From the NCBI RefSeq assembly GCF_029223485.1, contig NZ_JARHTP010000015.1, forward strand, positions 214,903 through 278,902: DNA of 64,000 nucleotides, in the 5' to 3' direction. The first letter of the stretch is position 1; every line of letters starts with the position of its first letter. The DNA is from Streptomyces coacervatus. GTDB lineage: Bacteria; Actinomycetota; Actinomycetes; Streptomycetales; Streptomycetaceae. Made by a program: the position numbers and the translations under genes. A model generated the notes under the pieces. That model ran no database searches. It was not told the origin of the DNA and saw nothing but the letters and a program-made list of their open reading frames with translations. Positions 45,017-53,372 of the stretch are shown one piece after another.

Positions 45017-48000
45017 TCACTTCGCGTAGTACGCGTTGTAGATCGAGATCGTCGACTTGTTGTTCTTCTTGTCGGTGATCTTGGCGTGGAAGGAGATGGC
45101 CTGCCCCTTCTCCGGGTTCTTCACCTTGATCTTGCCGCCGACGACGTCGACCCTCGTCCAGGTCTGGCCGTAGTCGTAGGACACGTACACCCACAGTGAC
45201 TTGAGGTTGCTGCCCTTGGCGGCGCCCTCGACGGTGACCGGGATGGTGACCGTCTTGCCGGCCTCCACCTTGTTGTCCAGGTCCGTGGTCGCGTGGAAGC
45301 GGACCGTGGACGCGGGCAGCGTGGCCATGTCGGACGGTTTCTTCGAGCGGAAGGTCCAGCTCGCGTCGATGCGGGTGGAGGCCTCCGCGACCTTGACGCT
45401 CCGCTTCACGGACGTCGTCAGCTTGTAGTCGGCCTCGGCGGACGGGACCTTGAATTCCTTTTCGCCGAACAGCGGGTCGTCGTTGGAGCCGACCTTGGTG
45501 CCGTTGCGGTAGAGGGTCGTGGTGACCGCGGTGAAGTCCGAGAGCCCGGCGTGCCCTGCCCCGTCGGTGAACAGCGGAAGGGAGCCGTAGATGCTGTTGC
45601 CGTCGCGGAAGAGCCCGAAGTACGTGTTCAGGTGCGGGCCGAAGACCGCCGTGTTGAAGGTCTTCGTGTATTTCTGGCCCGCCTTGAAGGTCTGCGGGTC
45701 GCCGAGCGTGTACGACGCCTCCGGGATCGGGAGGCCGTCGGCGTCATGGCCCTTGTACTGCGCGAAGTCCCAGGACCACTGGATCTTGTCGGACGTCGAC
45801 AGGTACAGGGTGCGGGTGCCCGGCAGCTTCTGTTCCACGCCGCCCCCGAAGACGACGTCCTCGGGGAACAGCCCCACGGGCAGGAGCGCGCCGGTCTTTC
45901 CGGGGGCTCCGGAACCGAGGTTGTTCTTCACCGTGGCGAGCTCGCCCGCCTTGAAGTGGCGGACCTTGTCGCCGACGACGTGCTTGACCTTGGCGGTGGT
46001 GGCCACGTCGTACTCTGCGTCCGAGCCCTTGGTCCACTGCCCGTACCAGGTCTGGCTCAGGCCGCTGGGGACATCGGGACCGAGCGCTGCGATGCGGATG
46101 TTCTCGAAGGAGTCCGTGCTGAAGCCGAGGGGCAGCCCCACAGGCTCGAAGAGGTAGTCGATCGACGCGGACGACGGCTTGGCCGACGCGTCCGGCACCG
46201 TGATGTCGGCCGCCTTGGTCCTACGGGCGTCGATCGTCACCGTGGTGTTCTTGGTGACGCTCAGCTTCGGCTGGACCAGCCAGTCGAGGCCGCCCTCGAA
46301 CTTCACGAAGTCCTTGGCGATCCAGGAGTCCAGCAGGTAGTTGCCCTTGGGCAGGCGCATCGTCGTCGTACCGGAGTCCGAGACGGTCACCTGGGAGGCG
46401 CGGCCGTTGGCCAGGCCCGAGTAGCCGAGCAGGATGTCGTTGTAGCCGCCGGTCGGCTTTCCGTCCCGCCCGATGTGCTTGAACGTGACGCTGTACGACT
46501 GGATCTCGCGCTGTACGCCCGCGGCCGTGCGGACGGTCTGGCCGCCGCCCGTCGCGGTCACATACGCGGAGTACGCGCCGTCGAGCGTGCCGCCCAGCTT
46601 GGTGTTGACCGTCAGGTTCACGGCGGCCTTGCCGCCCGCCGGGACGGTCACCTTCGTCGCGCCGAGCTTGAAGAAGCCCGCCGGAGCCGCGTGGCCCTTG
46701 GGGTCCGTGCCGGCGGCGGACAGGTTGAGCGTGACGTCCTTCGTACCGAGGTTGCGGTATGTGACCTGCTTGGTGACCGGCTTGTCGTCGGTGTGCGGCC
46801 ACTGCTGCACTCCGAAGCTCACCGACACCGGGTCGGCGATCACCGTCTGCTTGATGGCCCGGTCGACGGCGATACGGCCCGCACCCTGCTGGAACGCCGA
46901 GTACTTGCCGCCCTTCGCGGAACCGGTCAGCGCGCCCTTGAGCTCAGCGAACTTCCAGTCCGGGTGCTCCTGCTTCAGGATCGCCGCGGCGCCCGCGACA
47001 TGCGGCGTCGCCATCGACGTACCCGAGAGGGTCAGATAGCCGGGCGGGTTCTCGCCGACCTCCTGGTCGATGAGGCTGCCCTTGGCCGCGGCGGCCGTGA
47101 TGTCCACGCCGGGGGCGGTGACGTCCGGCTTGATCGTGCCGTCGGCGGTCGGGCCGGTCGAGGAGAAGTCGGCCAGCTTGTCCTGCTTGTCGACCGCGCC
47201 GACGGTGATCGCGTCCTCGGCGCTGCCGGGCGAACCGATCGACTCCGGGCCGGAGTTGCCCGCGGCGATCGCGAACAGGACGCCCTTCTCCTCGGAGAGC
47301 TTGTTGACCTCGGCCTCGAGCGGGTCGATGCCGGGCGCGTCCTGGGCGCCGAGGCTCAGGTTGACGACGTCGGCGCCCTGCTCGGCCGCCCACTCCATGC
47401 CGGCGAGGATGCCGGAGTCGTCACCGGAGCCGGTGTCGTCCAGGACCTTGCCGTTGAGGATCTTGGCGCCGGGCGCAACGCCCTTGTACTTGCCGTGCGA
47501 CTTGGCGCCGGTGCCCGCCGCGATGGACGCGACATGTGTGCCGTGGCCGAAGTGGTCGGTGGCGTCGGCGGCCGTGGAGAAGTTCTTGGACTCGATGACC
47601 TGGGTCTTCAGGTCCGGGTGGGTCGCGTCGACGCCCGTATCGAGTACGGCGATCTTGACGCCCTTGCCGTCATAGCCGGCGGCCCAAGCCTTCGGGGCGC
47701 CGATCTGCGGGACGGACTTGTCGAGGCTGGCCCTGCGGGTGCTGTCGAGCCAGACGTGCGCGATGCCGGATGCGGCCTTGCCGCCGCTGGTGACGGCGTC
47801 CCACAGCGCGGGCGTTTCCTTCTGCGGGGTCTGAACGGCGTCTGCGTTGAGGGACTTGAGGGACCGTCGGAGAGTGCCAGCATCCCGTACGTCGGCCTTG
47901 GTGGCCGTTGCCGAGCCCTGGTAGCCGACGATGACCTTCAGGCCCTTCGCCTGGGACCTACGGGTCGCGGACTTGTTCAACTCGGTGATGTCGAACAGCC

Positions 48001-48325
48001 GTTGGTCGAGCTTGCCGGTGGCGACCAGCCGGGCCGCGTCCGCCGGCACTACGAGCTTGTGCCCGTCGGCCGTGCGGAACTGAACGGGTATGTGCTCGCG
48101 CCCCTTCGCCCGCTCCAGGCCGACGACACGGCCCTTGGAGTCGACGACCACACGGTCGCCGGTGATCAGGGTGATGCGGTGCTTGGACGTGAGCTGAGTC
48201 TGCGGAGCAGTCGCCGTCGACTGCTCCGGCTTCGCGGACGCCGGGCTGGTCATGCCCGCCGCCAGGGCCACGGCGGCCGCCGTGGCAACGGTTGCCGCGC
48301 ATGCTCTTTTCACTTGTCTGCGCAA
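45017..48325 (-). CDS. large secreted subtilisin-family (S8) serine protease
   Basis: 1102 residues. TTG start at 48325 with AGGGGGAG just upstream; a GTG at 48313 is an alternative. Signal peptide to about residue 31 (ASA|K), a propeptide of about 170 residues, then the S8 catalytic domain with Asp229 (LDTGVDATHPD), His261 (HGTHVAS), oxyanion Asn357 (AAGNSGP) and Ser437 (SGTSMATPHVAG). A C-terminal region of about 600 residues is beta-rich with repeated Ig-like stretches (KQVTYRNLGTKDVTLNLSA, PVTVEGAAKGSNLKSLWVY). No wall anchor or lipobox. An extracellular protease of the long Streptomyces type; substrates unknown. Confidence 0.93.
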   Translation of the reverse strand: MRRQVKRACAATVATAAAVALAAGMTSPASAKPEQSTATAPQTQLTSKHRITLITGDRVVVDSKGRVVGLERAKGREHIPVQFRTADGHKLVVPADAARLVATGKLDQRLFDITELNKSATRRSQAKGLKVIVGYQGSATATKADVRDAGTLRRSLKSLNADAVQTPQKETPALWDAVTSGGKAASGIAHVWLDSTRRASLDKSVPQIGAPKAWAAGYDGKGVKIAVLDTGVDATHPDLKTQVIESKNFSTAADATDHFGHGTHVASIAAGTGAKSHGKYKGVAPGAKILNGKVLDDTGSGDDSGILAGMEWAAEQGADVVNLSLGAQDAPGIDPLEAEVNKLSEEKGVLFAIAAGNSGPESIGSPGSAEDAITVGAVDKQDKLADFSSTGPTADGTIKPDVTAPGVDITAAAAKGSLIDQEVGENPPGYLTLSGTSMATPHVAGAAAILKQEHPDWKFAELKGALTGSAKGGKYSAFQQGAGRIAVDRAIKQTVIADPVSVSFGVQQWPHTDDKPVTKQVTYRNLGTKDVTLNLSAAGTDPKGHAAPAGFFKLGATKVTVPAGGKAAVNLTVNTKLGGTLDGAYSAYVTATGGGQTVRTAAGVQREIQSYSVTFKHIGRDGKPTGGYNDILLGYSGLANGRASQVTVSDSGTTTMRLPKGNYLLDSWIAKDFVKFEGGLDWLVQPKLSVTKNTTVTIDARRTKAADITVPDASAKPSSASIDYLFEPVGLPLGFSTDSFENIRIAALGPDVPSGLSQTWYGQWTKGSDAEYDVATTAKVKHVVGDKVRHFKAGELATVKNNLGSGAPGKTGALLPVGLFPEDVVFGGGVEQKLPGTRTLYLSTSDKIQWSWDFAQYKGHDADGLPIPEASYTLGDPQTFKAGQKYTKTFNTAVFGPHLNTYFGLFRDGNSIYGSLPLFTDGAGHAGLSDFTAVTTTLYRNGTKVGSNDDPLFGEKEFKVPSAEADYKLTTSVKRSVKVAEASTRIDASWTFRSKKPSDMATLPASTVRFHATTDLDNKVEAGKTVTIPVTVEGAAKGSNLKSLWVYVSYDYGQTWTRVDVVGGKIKVKNPEKGQAISFHAKITDKKNNKSTISIYNAYYAK

Positions 48326-48487
48326 GTCTCCCCCTGGAGATGAAGTGCCGGGAGATTTCCCCTGTCACCCGGCCGGGGGGCAGTCCGCACACATATACGC
48401 GTGCACCCCCCGGAACACGCAGTATGCCGGGGGGTGATCAGACACCTCAATAGATGAGAAGGAGGTAAGAGACGGCCTTCTCGACTG

Positions 48488-49171
48488 TTACGCGCCCGCG
48501 TTCTCCTTGACCGTGATCCTCCCCTTGCGGATCGTCGCCAGTCGCGGGGCCTTCTTCGCGATCGCGGAGTCGTGGGTGACCATGATGAACGTCAGCCCGA
48601 GCTCCTTCCACATGCGCTCCAGCACCTCCATGATCTCGTCACGCATCGACTCGTCGAGATTTCCGGTGGGTTCGTCGGCGAGCAGCACCTTGGGCTGCTT
48701 GACGAGTGCTCTGGCTATCGCGACTCGCTGCTGTTGTCCTCCGGACATCTCGCCGGGGAGGTGGCCGAGGCGTTCGCCGAGGCCGACGGACGTCAGCGCC
48801 TCGGCGGCCCGCGCCCGGCGGTCTTTCGCCTTCACCCCTAGGGGTACGAGGGCGGTCTCGACGTTCTCCTGGGCGGTGAGGGTCGGGATGAGGTTGAAGG
48901 ACTGGAAGACGAAGCCGATGTTCTCGCTGCGGACCTTTGTGAGCTTGGCCTCGGAGAGCTTGGCCAAGTCGGTGCCGTCCAGGACGACTTCACCTGATGT
49001 GGGGCGGTCCAGCCCGCCGAGCATCTGGAGGAGGGTGGACTTGCCGCCGCCGGTGGGGCCTTGGATGACGAGGCGGTCGCCGTCGGCGATGGAGATCTCG
49101 ACTCCGTCGAGGGCGTCCACGGTGTCTTTGCCTCGGGTGTAGCGCTTGGTGACGTTTCTGAGTTCGTACAT
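48488..49171 (-). CDS. MacB-type ABC transporter ATP-binding protein
   Basis: 227 residues from ATG 49171 (CCGGAGA upstream); the longer opening to 49354 is translation through the repeat region and is rejected. Walker A GPTGGGKST (about 38-46), Q-loop FVFQSFNLIPTLTAQENV, signature MSGGQQQRVAIARAL, Walker B VLLADEPTGNLDE, H-loop VTHD. This is the MacB/LolD subclass, which drives a mechanotransmission permease. The partner permease gene is upstream, unusually separated by 218 nt of repeat DNA rather than the usual short or overlapping junction. Confidence 0.93.
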   Translation of the reverse strand: MYELRNVTKRYTRGKDTVDALDGVEISIADGDRLVIQGPTGGGKSTLLQMLGGLDRPTSGEVVLDGTDLAKLSEAKLTKVRSENIGFVFQSFNLIPTLTAQENVETALVPLGVKAKDRRARAAEALTSVGLGERLGHLPGEMSGGQQQRVAIARALVKQPKVLLADEPTGNLDESMRDEIMEVLERMWKELGLTFIMVTHDSAIAKKAPRLATIRKGRITVKENAGA

Positions 49172-49220
49172 TTCGGTCTCCGGGGAGGGAAGGGTTTTGG
49201 GGTGGTGCGCGTCGTGTTCG

Positions 49221-49360
49221 TCTGCGGGTGAGTGGGGGCTGGTCGCGCAGTTCCCCGCGCCCCTTAAAAGCCGTTCAGCTGCCGTAGCCGCCGTAGCTGC
49301 GGGCAGTCGTGCCGCTGGGGCGGCTCCCGACCCAGAGAGAGCGGCACCCGGCAAGCGCCG
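49221..49360. repeat. adjacent copies of repeat families 1 and 3
   Basis: 49221-49270 is family 1 (CGCGCAGTTCCCCGCGCCCC core). 49291-49360 is family 3, 68/70 identical in reverse orientation to 40668-40737 by eye. Together they occupy most of the 218-nt spacer between the ABC permease and ATPase genes. Confidence 0.9.
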
Positions 49361-49389
49361 GTGAGCGCCCCCTCCTCAGCCGGCGTCAG

Positions 49390-50856
49390 CTACTCGACGC
49401 GCCTCAGCGCATCCGCCGGACGGAGCCGCGACGCCCGCCAGCCGCCGAAGGCACCCGCGATCAAGCCGCCGGCCACGGCAAGGGCCACCGCCAGCGCAAT
49501 GGTCGTCACACTCACCGGCGCAGTCAGCGCAACCTCAAGCGTCTTCGCCGCCTGCCGGCCGGGGCCGCCGAAGCCGCCGCCACCGGGACCACCCGCATTG
49601 CCCCCGCCACCCCCGCCCAACTGCGCCTGCAGCGTGGGGCTGACCGACGTCACGACATACGCCCCCGCCAGACCGAGCCCGATCCCCAGCGCCCCGCCCA
49701 GCAGACCGTTCACCATGGCCTCGCCCACGACCTGCCGGGTCACCCGCCCCGACTTCCACCCCAGCGCCTTGAGCGTCCCGAACTCCCGCACCCGGCGGGA
49801 CACGGCCGAGGACGTCAGCAGACCGGCGACCAGGAAGGCAGCCACCAGCACCGCGATGGACAGCCACTTGCCGACATTGGTCGCCAGAGAGGACGCCGTG
49901 GACAGCGAGCCGGACACCGTCTTCGCGAGGTCGGTCGACGTCGTGACCGTCGTACCGGAAACGTTCTTCTGGATGGTCGACTTGACGGAGTCGATCTGCT
50001 GGGAGTCGGTCGCCTTGACGTAGACCGTGGTCACCTTGTTCTTCTCGCCGGCCAGCGTCTGCGCCTGCTTCAGCGGGATGTACAGGTTGGCCGCCGCGTC
50101 ACCGCTGTCCGCGGTCGCGATGCCGATCACCTTGTACTTGACGCTCTTGACGGTGACGGTCGAACCGACCTTGTACTTCTTCTCCTTGGCGTACGCGGAG
50201 TCGGCCACGACGACCTTGGCGTCCGTCTCGGTCGTCTTGAAGGTACGACCGCTGGTGATCTTCGACGAGGTCAGCGGGCCGAGTGCGGTCTTGGTGACGT
50301 CGGTGCCGTACACCGTGTACTGGTTGATGTCGAAGTTGGCGCCGCCGCCCTGCACTTCGCCCTGCGGCTGCCCGGTGCCGCCGCCCGCGCCCCGACCGCC
50401 CTGCTCGTTGCCGCCGCCGGAGTTCTGGTTCTGCTGGAACTGCCCGCGGGTGAACTGGCCGTTGACCTTCACGACGTTGAGGCTCAGCCCGCCCACCGCG
50501 GACGAGACGCCCTTCTGGTCCCCGACCTTGGTGACGGTCGAGGAGGCCAGGGTCGTGAAGCCCTGCACCATGACCCGGTCGCTGCTCTGCGTCGAGTCGT
50601 CGCCGTTGTTCCGCGCGTCGAACTGGAAGCGGGGACGCTGGGAGTTGCTTGCGGTCGGCGTCGCCGCCTTGGTGACCGTCATGTCCGTGCCCAGCCCGTA
50701 CAGCGACTGGAGGACCTTGTCCTGCGCCTTGCCCATGCCCGAGGACACGGAGCTGACCACGATGACGAGCGCGATGCCCAGCGCAAGACCGGAGGCGACG
50801 ACGAGGGCCGCCTTTCTGCGGCGGCGCAGTTCGCGCCTCAGGTAGGTGAAGAACAT
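49390..50856 (-). CDS. MacB/FtsX-type ABC transporter permease
   Basis: 488 residues from ATG 50856 (MFFTYLRRELRRRRK); the extension to 51000 crosses a terminator and is rejected. One N-terminal helix (about 15-37), a long extracytoplasmic domain of about 290 residues with a Gly/Gln/Asn-rich stretch (about 148-180), then three C-terminal helices (VGKWLSIAVLVAAFLVAGLL and following) with FtsX features VREFGTLKALGWKSGRV. A Gly-rich loop (GGGGGGNAGGPGGGGFGG) sits between helices 2 and 4. Such systems move peptides, lipoproteins or signals across the envelope rather than taking up nutrients. Pairs with the ATPase downstream. Confidence 0.9.
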   Translation of the reverse strand: MFFTYLRRELRRRRKAALVVASGLALGIALVIVVSSVSSGMGKAQDKVLQSLYGLGTDMTVTKAATPTASNSQRPRFQFDARNNGDDSTQSSDRVMVQGFTTLASSTVTKVGDQKGVSSAVGGLSLNVVKVNGQFTRGQFQQNQNSGGGNEQGGRGAGGGTGQPQGEVQGGGANFDINQYTVYGTDVTKTALGPLTSSKITSGRTFKTTETDAKVVVADSAYAKEKKYKVGSTVTVKSVKYKVIGIATADSGDAAANLYIPLKQAQTLAGEKNKVTTVYVKATDSQQIDSVKSTIQKNVSGTTVTTSTDLAKTVSGSLSTASSLATNVGKWLSIAVLVAAFLVAGLLTSSAVSRRVREFGTLKALGWKSGRVTRQVVGEAMVNGLLGGALGIGLGLAGAYVVTSVSPTLQAQLGGGGGGNAGGPGGGGFGGPGRQAAKTLEVALTAPVSVTTIALAVALAVAGGLIAGAFGGWRASRLRPADALRRVE

Positions 50857-50976
50857 GCGCCGCAAGCTAGGGACGCCGCGTGATGACTGGATAAGGCCGA
50901 CATAAGAGATGCATGAGAAGGCTGTGCACGCGCCCGGAAAGGCCCCAGAAGAGCCCCTGAAGGACCCCGGAAACAC

Positions 50977-51004
50977 CGATGCCGCCCCTGGGGGCGGCAT
51001 CGGA
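50977..51004 (-). terminator. terminator of the L,D-transpeptidase gene
   Basis: CCGATGCCGCCC and GGGCGGCATCGG pair in a perfect 12-bp stem, 35 nt beyond the stop of the L,D-transpeptidase gene. Confidence 0.88.
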
Positions 51005-51038
51005 AAGCTGTGAACCTACGAATGAACCTACGAACGGG

Positions 51039-52289
51039 TCAGACGGCCGAACCGGCCTTCCAGTCCGCCCAGCTGAGGTTCCAGCCGTTGAGGCCGTTGT
51101 CCGGCTGGACCGTCTTGTCGCCGGTGTTGGAGATGACCACGACGTCGCCGACGATCGAGTGGGTGTACATCCAGTAGGCCGGCGTGCCGGTGTCGTTGGC
51201 GCCCTTGGTGTCCGACAGGCCCACACAGCCGTGGCTGGTGTTCACCGAGCCGAAGATGGACTTCGCACCCCAGTAGTTGCCGTGCAGGAAGGTGCCGGAG
51301 TTGGTGAGCCGGATGGCGTGCGGCACGTCCTTGATGTCGTACTCGGCCTTGCCGTCGTTGTCCGTGAAGCCCACGGTCGTGCCGTTCATCCGCGTCTGCT
51401 TGTACTTCTCGGACATCACCATGACGCCGTTGTACGTCTTGTGCTCCGGCGAACCGGACGAGATCGGGATGGTCTTGACCGTCTTGCCGTCCTGCGTGAC
51501 CTTCATCTGCTTGGTCTTCGCGTCGACGTACGAGACCTGGTTGCGGCCGATGTGGAAGGTGACCGTCTTCTGCTGCACGCCGGTGACACCGGAGGCGCCC
51601 TCGACGCCGTCGAGCGCGAGCTTCAGCGTGACGGTGGAGTTCTCCTTCCAGTAGTCCTGGGGGCGGAAGTCGAGGCGGTTGGCGCCGAACCAGTGTCCGA
51701 CGACCTCCTGGCCGCTGCTGGAGGAGACCGTGATGCCCTTCTGGACCGCGGCCTTGTTGGTGATCGCCTTGTCGAAGTTGATCGACACCGGCATGCCCAC
51801 GCCGACGGTGGAACCGTCCTCCGGCGTGAAGCTGCCTATGAAGCTGTGGGCCGGGGCGACCGTCGTGAAGGAGGCGTTCTCGTGCGCGACACGGCCGTCG
51901 GAGTCCTTGGCCTGCGCGGCGACCTTGTAGGTGGTCGAGCGCTCCAGCTGGGCGTTCGGCTTCCAGCTGGTCTTGTCGGCGGAGAGCGTGCCGGCCACGG
52001 CGGTACCGCTCTCCGTCGTCATGGTCACACCCGTGAGCGTGCCCTTGCTGACGGTGACGGCCGCGGAGTTGTTGATGGAGGCGTTGTCCGAGCCGTCCTT
52101 GGGCGTGATCTTGATGTCGGCCTCGGACGCCTTCTTGGCCGCCGCCTCGTCGGCCTTGGCCTGCGAGGTGTCGTTGTTCCCGCCGGAGGCCTTGCTGTCG
52201 CTGCCGCCGGAGCATGCCGAGAGCACCAGAACCCCGCCGAGCAGTGCGGACGCGGCCGCCAGGCCCTTGCGCCGCTTACTGTTCGTCAT
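51039..52289 (-). CDS. L,D-transpeptidase lipoprotein with Ig-like domains
   Basis: 416 residues from ATG 52289, preferred over ATG 52304 because GGAGAAG lies in front of it. A lipobox LVLSAC gives lipid-modified Cys26; two Ig-like modules follow (THEN SWKPNAQLERSTTYKVAA and SFTPEDGSTVGVGMPVSINF segments). The C-terminal YkuD domain has the catalytic cysteine in SVNTSHGCVGLSD and the upstream HGNYWG. It makes 3-3 peptidoglycan crosslinks on the outer membrane face. Architecture equals mycobacterial LdtMt2-like enzymes. Single-gene unit ended by the hairpin at 50977. Confidence 0.93.
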   Translation of the reverse strand: MTNSKRRKGLAAASALLGGVLVLSACSGGSDSKASGGNNDTSQAKADEAAAKKASEADIKITPKDGSDNASINNSAAVTVSKGTLTGVTMTTESGTAVAGTLSADKTSWKPNAQLERSTTYKVAAQAKDSDGRVAHENASFTTVAPAHSFIGSFTPEDGSTVGVGMPVSINFDKAITNKAAVQKGITVSSSSGQEVVGHWFGANRLDFRPQDYWKENSTVTLKLALDGVEGASGVTGVQQKTVTFHIGRNQVSYVDAKTKQMKVTQDGKTVKTIPISSGSPEHKTYNGVMVMSEKYKQTRMNGTTVGFTDNDGKAEYDIKDVPHAIRLTNSGTFLHGNYWGAKSIFGSVNTSHGCVGLSDTKGANDTGTPAYWMYTHSIVGDVVVISNTGDKTVQPDNGLNGWNLSWADWKAGSAV

Positions 52290-52462
52290 CACACGCTTCT
52301 CCATCGTTGCCGTATCCCCAAAACCGCCCGAGAGTCCCCGTTAACGAACTTCAACGCTACGACCGGTTCGTCCCGTTCCACATATGCCGCATGTGTGGGG
52401 CACGCCACTTCTGCCGGGGCGGGTGATGCAGATATCGGTCAGTGCGCGACTTGAGACGACAA

Positions 52463-52492
52463 GACCCCGGACGGCAGTTGCCGCCCGGGGTC
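52463..52492 (-). terminator. terminator of the acidic hypothetical gene
   Basis: GACCCCGGACGGC and GCCGCCCGGGGTC form a 13-bp stem with one G-U pair in the minus-strand transcript and a 4-nt loop, 18 nt past the stop at 52511. Confidence 0.82.
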
Positions 52493-52510
52493 ACGAATTC
52501 CCCAAGCCGC

Positions 52511-52864
52511 TCAGGAGACGCCGTCGGCCCCCTCGTCTTCGTCGTCTTCGTCGACATCATCCTCGTCCATGTCCCATTCCGGCGAATCGGGGTCGTAGTC
52601 GATCGGCTCGCTCGACCAGGAGGCCTGCGCGAGGTCGACCCCCGGCACCTCCCTCACCAGGTCGAACGGGTCGACGAGATACGCGAGGGCCTCCGCCGTG
52701 TCTTCCGTCACAGCGTCCTCGGCATGCACCCGCTCGTCGGCCGGCATGTCGGTTTCTCCGGCGAGGCGCTGGAGCGCCGCCTTCGTCACTGCGCCGGCGT
52801 CCTCGATTTCGAGGACGAGTTCCACCCGAAGGCGGACAAAACGTGATGTCTCTTCAGTGTTCAT
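52511..52864 (-). CDS. small acidic hypothetical protein (117 aa)
   Basis: Start ATG 52864 (MNTEETSRFVRLRVELVLEI); the longer opening to 53221 is antisense to the LAXTG gene and rejected. The first ~60 residues look like a compact alpha/beta fold; the last 20 are almost entirely Asp and Glu (DMDEDDVDEDDEDE). The strong negative charge is like a disordered tail or nucleic-acid mimic, but no family is recognised. Divergent from the LAXTG protein gene and followed by its own terminator. Confidence 0.7.
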   Translation of the reverse strand: MNTEETSRFVRLRVELVLEIEDAGAVTKAALQRLAGETDMPADERVHAEDAVTEDTAEALAYLVDPFDLVREVPGVDLAQASWSSEPIDYDPDSPEWDMDEDDVDEDDEDEGADGVS

Positions 52865-52973
52865 GCCCGGAGCGTAAGGCCCAGGGCTCCCGTGACTTTC
52901 CTGTGACCCGCGACTTTCACTAACATCGCTCCACACGGCCAATTCGCCAGCGCCACAAGGGGATCGATATTCC

Positions 52974-53288
52974 GTGTCATCCGCTCGCCGTCCGTTGCTG
53001 ACCGCCACCGCCGCAGGCACCGTCCTGTGCGCCCTGTGGTTTGTTCCCTCCGCCAAGGCGACCGGGGACGAGCCGGCGAGAACAGCTGCCTCGGCGACCC
53101 CGGCCTCGCAGGTCACCACGCAGGCGCGGGCCGCGTCGGAGACCACGGACGCCTCCGGCACCGAGACCCAACTCGCCGACACGGGAAGCCTCGACACGAC
53201 TCCGTACGTCATCGGCGGCACCCTGTTCCTCGGGATCGGCGCCGGGTTCGTGACGTATTCGGTGCGCCGGGAACGCCTCGGTTTCTGA
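52974..53288 (+). CDS. small LAXTG sortase-substrate surface protein
   Basis: 104 residues, GTG start. Signal peptide (RRPLLTATAAGTVLCALWFV, cleavage near AKA), a ~40-residue Ala/Thr/Ser-rich middle, then a sorting signal: LADTG at 67-71, hydrophobic helix YVIGGTLFLGIGAGFVTYSV and basic end RRERLGF. LAXTG is the motif used by class E sortases in Streptomyces, the same machinery that anchors long chaplins, so this is probably a tiny peptidoglycan-linked protein. No functional domain remains after processing, so it may be a spacer or adhesive peptide. Confidence 0.83.
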   Translation: MSSARRPLLTATAAGTVLCALWFVPSAKATGDEPARTAASATPASQVTTQARAASETTDASGTETQLADTGSLDTTPYVIGGTLFLGIGAGFVTYSVRRERLGF

Positions 53289-53320
53289 GTTCGCTCGACG
53301 TTCGTCCGCCGACGTCGGAT

Positions 53321-53356
53321 GAGGGCCGCCGCCGGGGGGAGACGACGGCGGCCCTC
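53321..53356. terminator. bidirectional terminator hairpin
   Basis: GAGGGCCGCCG and CGGCGGCCCTC form an 11-bp perfect stem between the convergent LAXTG gene and hutH. Confidence 0.87.
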
Positions 53357-53372
53357 GTACGTACAAGAGCGG

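Noticed and set aside
45293..48343. Open frame of 1016 codons on the plus strand
   Set aside because: Antisense shadow of the subtilase gene with no recognisable motif.
49172..49354. N-terminal extension of the MacB-type ATPase
   Set aside because: It translates the two intergenic repeats, and a good ribosome site precedes the ATG at 49171. Unlike the permease at 40620, no coupling or domain forces a longer start.
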